A DNA stretch of 32,131 nt from an uncultured Gemmatimonadaceae bacterium (GTDB lineage Bacteria > Latescibacterota > UBA2968 > UBA8231): NCBI GenBank assembly GCA_937919035.1, contig CALFPI010000648.1:1-32131 (forward strand). The letters run 5' to 3'. The notes beneath the pieces are model-generated. The model was not told the DNA's origin and searched no databases. It saw only the letters and a list, made by a program, of their open reading frames with translations. The first letter of the stretch is position 1, and the number at the start of each line of letters is the position of its first letter. Of the stretch, positions 24,170 through 31,942 are shown piece by piece. Position numbers and translations under genes: made by a program.

Positions 24170-26049
24170 AGGGCCGGGCCCGCCCCGCAATGACTGACGC
24201 GGTACAGGCCCGACTCTTCCGTTGGGGGGTTCCGGTTGTTGTGCTCGCCGCCCTGGGGCTGCGCTGGCCGACGCCATTGCCGACATGGTCTCACTTCGAT
24301 GAAATCGCCTTTGTCGTTCTGCCTCTCGGGTTCTGGGGGGGCGATCTCAATCCGCACTACTTCAACTACCCGACGTTCCACTTCTATCTGATCTCGCTCT
24401 GCGATTACCTGGCCTGGAACCTGGCCTGGATGACGGGTTGGGGCGCAGGCGCCGCCCGCACCGCTGCGCAGTTCGTCGCCTACCAGTATCTGGTGGATGG
24501 CAGCGCCCTCCTCGCCGTCGCCCGGGTCGCAGGCGTTCTGCTGTCAACGGCAACGGTCCTGGTTCTTGCCCTGCTGGGCCGACGTCTTTTCGGGCCACTT
24601 GCGGGCGGGCTGGCGGCCGTCGCCCTGGCTGGCATGCCCTTGGCGACACGTTTCGCCCCCCTGGCCAATACGGACACGCCGGCGCTGTTCTGGACGGTCC
24701 TGGCCTTGCTGTGGGCCACTCGTGCCAGGCAAACCGGTGTGACACGGGATGTATTGTTCTGCGGTCTCTTCGTCGGACTGGCGGCGGCCAGCAAGTACCC
24801 CGCCGTGCTGATCGCGCTACCGGTGGCGGTGGCTCTGTCAGACCGATGGTCCGTGCGCACCGTGCCACGGCTTTGCCTGTGTGCGGCATCGGCGTTGTTT
24901 GCTTTCAGTGTCGCATCACCCTACGTCTGGCTCGATTTCGTCGCCTTCTGGCATCACTTCAGCGACATGGCTGGCACACACCTGCTTACACCGACACACA
25001 CATCCGCCGTGGCCCGATTGTTCGAGGCGACTCGATTCGCCTGTGGGATCGGCGGTTTGCTGGCGGTTGCGGCGGGGCTGGTCCAGGCCGTTCGTTGCCG
25101 AACGTGGCAGGACCTGGTTGTCCTGTCGACCGGGTTGGTGACGGTTGCGCTGCTGTTGGCAGCCGGATCCTCCTTCCTGCGTTATGCCCTGCCCCTGGCA
25201 CCCGTCCTGTGTCTGTTGATGGCCCGCGGACTGTTGCTCGTTCGCCGGTCAGAGCTGTTGATCCTGCTGACGGGTGTCGTCATGCTGGAGCCGCTATACG
25301 TGAGCCTGGCCAGTCGACAGTTGCTCGGTGGCGCCGATACCCGTAGCGAGGCGCGCGCGTGGATCCAGCAGCGGGCGCCGCTGGGGGCCTGGCTGGTGGA
25401 ACCCGAATCTGCCTGTGGCCGGATCGACCTGCTGCGGCCTGCGGACGTGTTCACTCGCCAGGCCCATTTCCTGCGCAGCTATGGCATCGACGGTCTGCAC
25501 GCCGCCTACCAGTATCTGGCAACGAGGCCCGACTTACCCGCTCTGTTCCCCCCGGGTCTGCCGGCTGTCGCCACGCAGGTTCTCCCAGGAACCGGTGGCT
25601 CGCAGGCATGGATGCCGGCGGTGCGCCTGTACTACGAGCATCCCGTTTGTGGGCCCGCCGAGGAGGCCCCCATGGGTGATGGCGACGGGCAGCTGTTTGA
25701 TCCATTCTCCACTGACGCCTCGCCGCCGGCGACGGATTTTGATTCACAGGACTGGTACTTCCTGCCGACCCGAGGGCTGCACCATGTGCGGGCCACAGGT
25801 CCGAAGCTCACGGCGCAGAGACAGGCCCAGGTGATGTTGCCTTCGGTGCGCTCTGCGGAGTTCTTCGAGGCCCTTTCCTGGATCACGGCTGCGGTGCTTG
25901 CAGCACGACAGGACGATGCCGAGACAGCCATCGCGTGGTACGAACGCGTTCTGGCACTCTGGCCCCGGCCCGAAGCTGTGTTTGGGAGCCGGACCGTCGC
26001 CGGGATCCACGGACAGATTGCGCGCCTGCAACGCGAATCGAGCAGGTAG
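24166..26049 (+). CDS. ArnT/PMT-like GT-C family membrane glycosyltransferase
   Basis: A 627-aa polytopic protein of the glycosyltransferase 39-like group that uses lipid-linked sugars. The first periplasmic loop holds SHFDEIAF, with the acidic pair expected of the active site, and HYFNYPTFHFYL. About ten hydrophobic helices follow, then a soluble C-terminal region from about residue 390. GTG 24166 overlaps the stop of the isomerase gene; ATG 24190 is an alternative. Coupling to a periplasmic foldase suggests glycosylation of exported proteins or a cell-surface polymer, by inference. No TPRs are visible, unlike the two other GT-C proteins here. Confidence 0.85.
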   Translation: MKGRARPAMTDAVQARLFRWGVPVVVLAALGLRWPTPLPTWSHFDEIAFVVLPLGFWGGDLNPHYFNYPTFHFYLISLCDYLAWNLAWMTGWGAGAARTAAQFVAYQYLVDGSALLAVARVAGVLLSTATVLVLALLGRRLFGPLAGGLAAVALAGMPLATRFAPLANTDTPALFWTVLALLWATRARQTGVTRDVLFCGLFVGLAAASKYPAVLIALPVAVALSDRWSVRTVPRLCLCAASALFAFSVASPYVWLDFVAFWHHFSDMAGTHLLTPTHTSAVARLFEATRFACGIGGLLAVAAGLVQAVRCRTWQDLVVLSTGLVTVALLLAAGSSFLRYALPLAPVLCLLMARGLLLVRRSELLILLTGVVMLEPLYVSLASRQLLGGADTRSEARAWIQQRAPLGAWLVEPESACGRIDLLRPADVFTRQAHFLRSYGIDGLHAAYQYLATRPDLPALFPPGLPAVATQVLPGTGGSQAWMPAVRLYYEHPVCGPAEEAPMGDGDGQLFDPFSTDASPPATDFDSQDWYFLPTRGLHHVRATGPKLTAQRQAQVMLPSVRSAEFFEALSWITAAVLAARQDDAETAIAWYERVLALWPRPEAVFGSRTVAGIHGQIARLQRESSR

Positions 26050-26113
26050 GCAAGAATTCAATGTCGATAACGGAAAAAAAAGACAATTCTCATGTAAATT
26101 CGCCAATGTAGAT

Positions 26114-26148
26114 TGCATTGCTTCTGCCACCAATATTCAAAGCAATGC
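26114..26148. repeat. 10-bp inverted repeat
   Basis: TGCATTGCTT / AAGCAATGCA is a perfect 10-bp stem around a 15-nt loop (CTGCCACCAATATTC). It lies 65 bp past the stop of the glycosyltransferase gene without a following T-run, so it could be a terminator-like hairpin or an operator. Confidence 0.6.
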
Positions 26149-26294
26149 ACAACCCCTTGTGTAGGGGTCGCTGGTGGGCCACATATAGCAGCAAGAATAT
26201 ATAATTTTCATAATATATCTATAATTGAAAATATACCTGTCTTCAGGTCGTTTTCTCTTGGATTCTATCGTTCTCTTCCGTAATGTACAGCCAC

Positions 26295-26368
26295 CATGGA
26301 ATCGTCAATCTTGTCAGGTTGAGTGCCCATTGTGGTGCATTCAATGTGACCACGTTGACGATTCCATG
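26295..26368. repeat. 14-bp perfect inverted repeat enclosing a second hairpin
   Basis: CATGGAATCGTCAA (26295-26308) and TTGACGATTCCATG (26355-26368) are exact reverse complements, 46 bp apart. Inside the loop GTGGT / ACCAC (26332-26336 and 26349-26353) can form a nested stem. No clear target-site duplication flanks it, so an inserted mini-element is possible but unproved. It lies 100 bp upstream of the CBM9-like start, where it would be in the transcript leader. Confidence 0.65.
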
Positions 26369-26468
26369 ACACACAGAAAGCCGGCAAGGGCATCCCGTTC
26401 CTTGTATGGGCTTGTTGTGTTGTGAGAAAGACTCACGCATCACCACCCTCGCGGAAGGATTTTTGCAC

Positions 26469-27395
26469 ATGCGATTTTTGCGCACGTCATTGGCCGCCCT
26501 GCTGATCGTTGGCAGTTCGTCCACGCTGTTCGCACACGAACCACCTGGAGAGGTGTTCTTCGCCTTCCAGTTCCCGGCCAATGCTGTACCGGCAATGGAC
26601 GGCGACCTCAGCGACTGGAACATGGTTCCTGCCGACATCTTCGAGGTGTCGATGGAGAACGGCTGGATCCAGGAAACGGTCCGCGGCGATGCGGGCAATG
26701 ACCTGTCTGACTTCAACGCCCGGCAGATCTGGGCCTGGAACGAAGAAACCAATCGCGTCTATGCCATGGCCTCGGTCGTTGACCAGTACCTGCACAACAG
26801 CCGTGAAGATCCGACGTTGTACAACTGGGATGATGACTGGGAGTTTGTCCTGGATGCCGACCACAGTGGTGGCGACATGTACAACAACGACTGGACCGCG
26901 CTGCCCCAGGAAGAGAACCGGGAGTTGTTCTTCACCACCGGTCGTCTGTGGGAGATCCATGTGCCGCCGATCGATGGCTACTGGGCCTTCACGTTGATTG
27001 AAGGCACCGACTGGCTGACAACAGGCCAGGAGTTGCCCTTTCCTGAGTACGTCGAAATCGGTTGGGCCCGCACGGGTGCCACCGGCGGCCCTGGAACCTA
27101 CGCTTACGAGATCAAGTTGACCCCGTGGGAGCGCTGGGACTTTGACGGCCCCGGGCAGAGCACGATCGTCGACCTTGAAGTGGGCAGCATCATCCACGTT
27201 GGTTCGCTGACCAAGGATTACGACGAGAGTGAAAGCTACGAAGGTTCCTACGACTTCCCGCCGGTACACAACGTTTGGCGGAACGCCAACCTGATGGCCG
27301 ATATGGAGTTGTTGCCTGTGGACGGCGCTGCCTTCCCGACAGCAGTGGCGCAGGACAGTTGGGGTAGGATCAAGACGCACTTCCTGACCAAGTAG
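26469..27395 (+). CDS. Secreted CBM9-like carbohydrate-binding domain protein
   Basis: A 308-aa exported protein. ATG 26469 gives a signal peptide (RTSLAALLIVGSSSTLFA, cut before HEPP) and has AAGGA nine bases upstream; the longer track start has neither. The mature part looks like one family-9-type sugar-binding beta sandwich: MDGDLSDW near the start, IWAWNEETNRVYAMASV, WEFVLDADHSGGDMY and YAYEIKLTPWERWD. No catalytic domain or surface anchor is visible. Its long structured leader and the strong hairpin just downstream suggest a well-expressed gene. It precedes the FlgD-Ig protein series on the same strand, so the products probably meet at the cell surface. Confidence 0.83.
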   Translation: MRFLRTSLAALLIVGSSSTLFAHEPPGEVFFAFQFPANAVPAMDGDLSDWNMVPADIFEVSMENGWIQETVRGDAGNDLSDFNARQIWAWNEETNRVYAMASVVDQYLHNSREDPTLYNWDDDWEFVLDADHSGGDMYNNDWTALPQEENRELFFTTGRLWEIHVPPIDGYWAFTLIEGTDWLTTGQELPFPEYVEIGWARTGATGGPGTYAYEIKLTPWERWDFDGPGQSTIVDLEVGSIIHVGSLTKDYDESESYEGSYDFPPVHNVWRNANLMADMELLPVDGAAFPTAVAQDSWGRIKTHFLTK

Positions 27396-27417
27396 TTTCC
27401 GTTCGTTCCTGTTGCAC

Positions 27418-27452
27418 GGAAAAGGGGGGGATCAACGAATCCCCCCCTTTTC
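27418..27452 (+). terminator. Strong G/C-run hairpin after the CBM9-like gene
   Basis: GGAAAAGGGGGG (27418-27429) pairs with CCCCCCTTTTCC (27441-27452), 12 perfect pairs with a short loop that can extend by GU or bulged pairing. No clear T-run follows the right arm. It ends 37 bp before the next start, so it may attenuate transcription into the large-protein genes or protect the 3' end of the CBM9-like message. Confidence 0.7.
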
Positions 27453-27489
27453 CATTCCTATCTGCCACCGACCACAAGGGGATCCGAAC

Positions 27490-30054
27490 ATGCCCGGTCT
27501 CGCAGGCGTCTGTCACATTCGGGCGGCGTTGCAGGGTGTCGTCCCACTCCTCCTGATGGCCTTGGTGCAGGCTGCGGCGCAGCAGGGCCACGTGGTGCGT
27601 GGCGATCAGGTCCTGGTCAATCAGGCGAGTCATTGGCAGGCTTGGGCTGGCGCGGCGAGCCTCGTGCGGATTTCCCAGCAGGATGGTGTTACCCCTCTGT
27701 TGGTGCGTAAGGGGATCAACGCTGCCCTCGATGCCCCGCAGTTTTCTCTGACCGGCGATGGCGGGCCGGTCGTTGGCTCGAACCCGGCGACGCGGATCAA
27801 TGTCATCGACGGCGATCCGAGCACCAGCTGGGGGCCGGATCCGCGCAGCCCTTTAAGTGACTGGTGGCTGGATCTGCACCTTGGCCGATTGGTGGTGGTG
27901 CAGAAGATCGTCATCCGTTTTGCCGATGAGGGTGAAGGCGACCCCTTTCTGCAATTCAAAGTACTCGGCTGGCGCCAGCCGCCGCCCCGTTCCACCTCAA
28001 AGTATTTCCTCGACGGTACGAAGATCCCACGTTTTTGGGAGATCGGACGCACGAGTCAACCGAGCAAGACGCAGCGGATTTTCGAATTCGTTGTGCGCCC
28101 CACCGAAGGTGCCAACGACGATTTTGTTGGTGACCCCCTTGAGCGCATCCAGATCGTGGCCTTGAGTTCGGATTCCACACGAGCCCAGGAACTCACCAAC
28201 GACGCATACGATGCTTTGCCCGCCTCCCAACAGGGCGCCATTGAGTACTACCGCCAGGAGCGGTCGGGGCGCGAAACACGGATCACCGAGGCGGAGTACA
28301 ACGTGATCGATGTGGCGCGTCGTGGACCCATCCGCTACTACCGCCGCGAGACGCCACGCATCGCTGAGATCGAAGTTTTTGCCGTCGGCGACAATGTCAA
28401 CCTGGGTCTGGTGGATCGCGGGGGCTCAGCGACGATCGAGATCGGTGGCGGCAGCGTGAAGGATATCGGCGCAACGGTGGCCGACGGCGACTACTCCGTC
28501 GGGCACAATGGCTCGGCTTTCGATGAAGAGACCTACGAGTTTCTGGAAGATCTGGGCTCGTTGTTCTGGGTCGACACGATGCATTTTCTCACCGATGGCG
28601 CCTCGGCTCTTGATGTGTTCTCGGTTGACATATCGGATGGCACACGGGCGCCGGACGGCAGCGTCCAGTATACCCGGGTCAACGACAGCAGCGGCAGCGG
28701 CAATGTCGGCATCAGTTCGGCGACCGGGATCCGCTACCGTGAAATTCGTACCGCGCCGAGCAAGGTGCGCTACGTGCGCTCCACCTTCGCCAACCCACTG
28801 AGTTTGCTCAGTTACGTTGGTTTCACCGAGGTCATGTTCTATGGCGCCGGGTATGTCCCTGAAGTGTCTCTCACGTCTGACCTGGTGTTGCTGGCAACGA
28901 GGAAGAATCTGATCTCCATCGACTGGGACGCCGACACGCCGGCCGGTACCCGGATCCAGTTGCAGACCCGGACGGGCAACGAACTGGTGGAAGAGAAGAT
29001 CTACCATGACGACAAGGGCAATGTTGTCACTGAATCAAGGTATAATCGTCTGCCTGGCTCCAAACAGGGCGAGATCAGCAGCAGTTTCGAAGCCGGACCC
29101 GACTGGAGCACCTGGAGTGTTCCATACAATACTTCAGGGTCCGAGATCACCTCCCCAAGCCCGCGGCAGTACCTGCAAATTCGGACGACGCTGTTCACCG
29201 ACCGGGCCGATACGGCTGCCACGTTGCGTGCGATCGTGCTGAATATGTCTGACCCGGTGGCGGCGCAGTTGCAGGGCGAGATCTGGCCCATCCGCGTGGG
29301 TCAGGTGGGTGTAGCAGAGGAATTTTCGCTGTTTGTGCGACCCACTTTCACCGAGTCCGGGCAGGGCTTCAATGAACTGAAGGTAGAAGCCACGGCAGGT
29401 GCGCGTATGGAGTTTCTGGGACTGCGGCTTGGAACCGATGCGCAGTTCGAGTCGGATGCAGCCACCCGGTTGGCAGCGGCGGAACTGGTTTCACTGTCCG
29501 CCGCCGAGGATACGATACATGTGCGACTGCCGCAGAGTGTAGGCCAGGGCACCGATCTGCTGGAGGTGCAGTTCCGTGCCACAATTCTCGGCAACAGCGC
29601 CTCATTTCGCGGCTTCGTTCGCGACACCTCCAAGTCCGAGTTCTGGCAACGCGTAGATGCTGGTGATGCCACGACTCTGGCCGCCAGCCAGACGGTCACT
29701 GTCCTGGCCCTCGAGGGCAGCGAGGTGCTCGGAGATTTTCGTTTGGCACAGTCGGTGCTCACCCCCAACGGCGATGGTATCAACGACGAGTTACGGGTCG
29801 AGTTTTCGGTGGCACGAGTCGCCGGACAACGCGCCGTGACACTGGTGATCTACGACCTCAGCGGACGTGCCGTGGCTCGGGTCGAGGAACTGCGGCCGGA
29901 TTCTCGTGGTCAGTATGCGTTGGTGTGGGACGGTAAGGATGCCGCCGGCAACCTGGTCTCCCCGGGCATCTACATTGCGCGAGTCGATGTTGCTGTCGAC
30001 TCCGATCGAGCCGTTAAGACGTCCGCCCAACGCGCGATCTATGTCGCCTTCTGA
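27490..30054 (+). CDS. Secreted multi-domain discoidin-like protein with C-terminal FlgD-Ig domain (paralog 1)
   Basis: An 854-aa exported protein; ATG 27490 has AAGGGGA seven bases upstream and is followed by a hydrophobic signal segment. A first discoidin (F5/8 C)-like region lies near residues 95-200 (INVIDGDPSTSWG, WWLDLHLGRLVVVQKIVIRF). A second similar region lies about 305-460 (TVADGDYSVG, DLGSLFWVDTMHFL). A beta domain then leads to the C-terminal FlgD-like Ig domain from about residue 757 (VLTPNGDGIND, LVWDGKDAAGNLVSPGIYIAR). Between domains a short motif recurs (YDALPASQQGAIEYYRQE, YNVIDVARRGPIRYYRRE, YNRLPGSKQGEI). Such C-terminal domains are linked to secretion and surface attachment in FCB bacteria. 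Exact role unknown. Confidence 0.85.
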   Translation: MPGLAGVCHIRAALQGVVPLLLMALVQAAAQQGHVVRGDQVLVNQASHWQAWAGAASLVRISQQDGVTPLLVRKGINAALDAPQFSLTGDGGPVVGSNPATRINVIDGDPSTSWGPDPRSPLSDWWLDLHLGRLVVVQKIVIRFADEGEGDPFLQFKVLGWRQPPPRSTSKYFLDGTKIPRFWEIGRTSQPSKTQRIFEFVVRPTEGANDDFVGDPLERIQIVALSSDSTRAQELTNDAYDALPASQQGAIEYYRQERSGRETRITEAEYNVIDVARRGPIRYYRRETPRIAEIEVFAVGDNVNLGLVDRGGSATIEIGGGSVKDIGATVADGDYSVGHNGSAFDEETYEFLEDLGSLFWVDTMHFLTDGASALDVFSVDISDGTRAPDGSVQYTRVNDSSGSGNVGISSATGIRYREIRTAPSKVRYVRSTFANPLSLLSYVGFTEVMFYGAGYVPEVSLTSDLVLLATRKNLISIDWDADTPAGTRIQLQTRTGNELVEEKIYHDDKGNVVTESRYNRLPGSKQGEISSSFEAGPDWSTWSVPYNTSGSEITSPSPRQYLQIRTTLFTDRADTAATLRAIVLNMSDPVAAQLQGEIWPIRVGQVGVAEEFSLFVRPTFTESGQGFNELKVEATAGARMEFLGLRLGTDAQFESDAATRLAAAELVSLSAAEDTIHVRLPQSVGQGTDLLEVQFRATILGNSASFRGFVRDTSKSEFWQRVDAGDATTLAASQTVTVLALEGSEVLGDFRLAQSVLTPNGDGINDELRVEFSVARVAGQRAVTLVIYDLSGRAVARVEELRPDSRGQYALVWDGKDAAGNLVSPGIYIARVDVAVDSDRAVKTSAQRAIYVAF

Positions 30055-31942
30055 TGCTGACCCGCGACGTGTATGCCTGCTTGGACTGTTGCTTGTGTTG
30101 CTGACAGCCGAACTGAGCCCGGCCTCGGCCCTGGTCATTTACCGCTTTGGCGGCCAGGACCTGCCGCCTCCGCCGGAGGCAGCCAGTCCCGGGGTTCAGT
30201 ACATCCAGCGATCCTGGCGTGAACTCGAGACAGATGCCAACGCACAGTTTCTCGACCTCGCCGTGGCGCCCAACAGCATCAGTCCCCTGCGCCGGGACCC
30301 CGAAGTGAACATCGCGCCCACGGCGGAGTTACGGGGCGGCATGTTTCTGCGACCTCACGTGAACGCCCAGGTGTGGGACGGTGATACCAGCACCGTCTGG
30401 CAGTCGGGAGCCTACCTCTGCGCTGAGTACTCGGCCTATAGCCTGACGTGTACCGACGACTTCGGCACGACGGGCACGGCCAACATCGACCTGGGCGGCC
30501 TCTACCAGATCGACCGGATCCGCCTGTTCTCGGGCCTGCGCGATCCGAGCAAGGTGGCGCAATCGGTCCGGGTTTATCTGGCACCCAGAATGCCTTTTGT
30601 CACTACCCAGTTCCAACCACCCCCTTTTTCCCCGCACCAAGTCGAAATTCGTGACAATCGGCAGCAGGTCCTCGATATCGCGATCCCACCACATGAGGAT
30701 GCCGGCTTCGTACAGCTCACTCTGGGCGAGCACAACGAGGACTGGGAAGTGCAGGATATCCACATCTTTGCCAAGGGTTTTGTCCGTCGCGCGACCTTCG
30801 TTACCGAAATTCTTGACCTGGAACGACCCATGGCCTGGGGCCAGGTCCGGTGGGGAGGCAGCACGGACGAACGGGCCAGGGTGTTGATCCAGTCACGCAG
30901 TGGCGCCGATGAGGATCCGCTACGCTACTGGCGCGACACCGGACGCGGGGGAGACCGCCAGGAAGTCAGTGCCGCCGAGTACGATGAATTGAAGCTGGGC
31001 GAGCGAGTTGGCACCAGCTACGATCAGGACCATTGGGACTTCTGGTCCACGTATGCTTCTGGGGACAGTCTCGGAACTCAGATCGTGTCTCGCAGTCCGC
31101 GACAATTTCTACAATTGCGCGTCGACTTCTTACCGCAGGAGAATGACGGTGGCGAGATCCGGTTCCTGGAATTCCGGGCCTCCGAGCCCGTCGCTTCCTC
31201 GTTGGTAGGCGAGGTGTGGCCCCTGGTGGTGCGCGTGGGTCAGTCCACGGGTTTCACCTACGTGTTGCGCCCCACTCTGAACGAAGAGGATGCGGGATTC
31301 GACCGCCTTGAGATTCGCAGCCAGTCGCTCCTGGGAGCGGTGACACAGGTCCGCATCGGTGATCTGGTCGTCCCCTTTGAGCTGGAACTGGCGGAAGCTC
31401 ATCGGCTGATTCTGCGTTTGCCGCGGTTGGCATCGAAGGACTCCGGCGCTCTGGTGGAGGTTGACTTCAACGCCCAGGTACTGCGCTACGGAAGCCGCTT
31501 TGAAGGACGTGTATCCGACAGTTCCCGCCCCCTTGAAGTGCCCCAGAGTATCAACGATGGCGACGCGACCGGCGAGTATGAGGGCAACACGGTGGCGGTG
31601 ACCACAGCCCAAGCCGATGAGGGCGAGCTGCTGCGTCTGCGGCTATTGCCAAAAGTGTTGACGCCGAACGGCGACGGTATCAATGAGGCAGTAGAGGTTG
31701 CCTACGAAGTCTTCGAGATCACCGGGTCGGCCCGCGTTCGGGTCGAAATCTGGGATCTGTCGGGTCGTCGCATGCGCTTGATCCACGAGGGGGAGGACGG
31801 CATCGGTACCTACTCTCGTCTGTGGGACGGTCGTGATCAGACTGGCCACCTGTCGCCGCCCGGAGTGTATCTAGTGACAGTCTCTCTCGATGCTGACGCC
31901 GACCACTTTGTCCGTTCAAGGATTCTCCATGTTGTCTACTGA
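30041..31942 (+). CDS. Secreted discoidin-like protein with C-terminal FlgD-Ig domain (paralog 2)
   Basis: A 633-aa exported protein. ATG 30041 lies inside the end of paralog 1 (14-nt overlap) and precedes the signal peptide CLLGLLLVLLTAELSPASA; the track start upstream is a shadow. The mature N-terminus is LVIYRFGGQDLPPPPEA. A discoidin-like region follows (VWDGDTSTVW, ANIDLGGLYQIDRIRLFSG), then a beta domain clearly homologous to paralog 1 (SRSPRQFLQLRVDF against SPSPRQYLQIRTTLF; VGEVWPLVV against QGEIWPIRV), and VLTPNGDGINE with the FlgD-like Ig domain from about residue 539. No strong ribosome site, consistent with translational coupling. Confidence 0.85.
   Translation: MSPSDADPRRVCLLGLLLVLLTAELSPASALVIYRFGGQDLPPPPEAASPGVQYIQRSWRELETDANAQFLDLAVAPNSISPLRRDPEVNIAPTAELRGGMFLRPHVNAQVWDGDTSTVWQSGAYLCAEYSAYSLTCTDDFGTTGTANIDLGGLYQIDRIRLFSGLRDPSKVAQSVRVYLAPRMPFVTTQFQPPPFSPHQVEIRDNRQQVLDIAIPPHEDAGFVQLTLGEHNEDWEVQDIHIFAKGFVRRATFVTEILDLERPMAWGQVRWGGSTDERARVLIQSRSGADEDPLRYWRDTGRGGDRQEVSAAEYDELKLGERVGTSYDQDHWDFWSTYASGDSLGTQIVSRSPRQFLQLRVDFLPQENDGGEIRFLEFRASEPVASSLVGEVWPLVVRVGQSTGFTYVLRPTLNEEDAGFDRLEIRSQSLLGAVTQVRIGDLVVPFELELAEAHRLILRLPRLASKDSGALVEVDFNAQVLRYGSRFEGRVSDSSRPLEVPQSINDGDATGEYEGNTVAVTTAQADEGELLRLRLLPKVLTPNGDGINEAVEVAYEVFEITGSARVRVEIWDLSGRRMRLIHEGEDGIGTYSRLWDGRDQTGHLSPPGVYLVTVSLDADADHFVRSRILHVVY

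Larger units (their letters stand above)
26050..26468. other. AT-rich intergenic region with inverted repeats, no gene seen
   Basis: These 419 bases are clearly more AT-rich than everything around them (ATATATAATTTTC, AATATATCTATAATTG). They hold two exact TATAAT boxes (26200-26205, 26220-26225) without convincing -35 partners, an 8-A run near 26076, a small ACCCC/GGGGT hairpin (26152-26168) and the two longer inverted repeats listed separately. Short ORFs across it lack protein-like content. It is the leader/promoter region of the CBM9-like gene and may include a transcript or inserted element. Confidence 0.6.

Noticed and set aside
22916-24286. 456-aa minus-strand ORF
   Set aside because: Antisense to the double-parvulin lipoprotein, whose reading is well supported by lipobox and domains.
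26220-26225. Sigma-70 promoter at the second TATAAT in the AT-rich gap
   Set aside because: There is no -35-like hexamer at 16-18 bp upstream; in such AT-rich sequence TATAAT arises by chance.
26295-26368. Integron attC site or complete insertion element
   Set aside because: The inverted repeat is present, but attC core motifs, a transposase gene and convincing target-site duplications are not.
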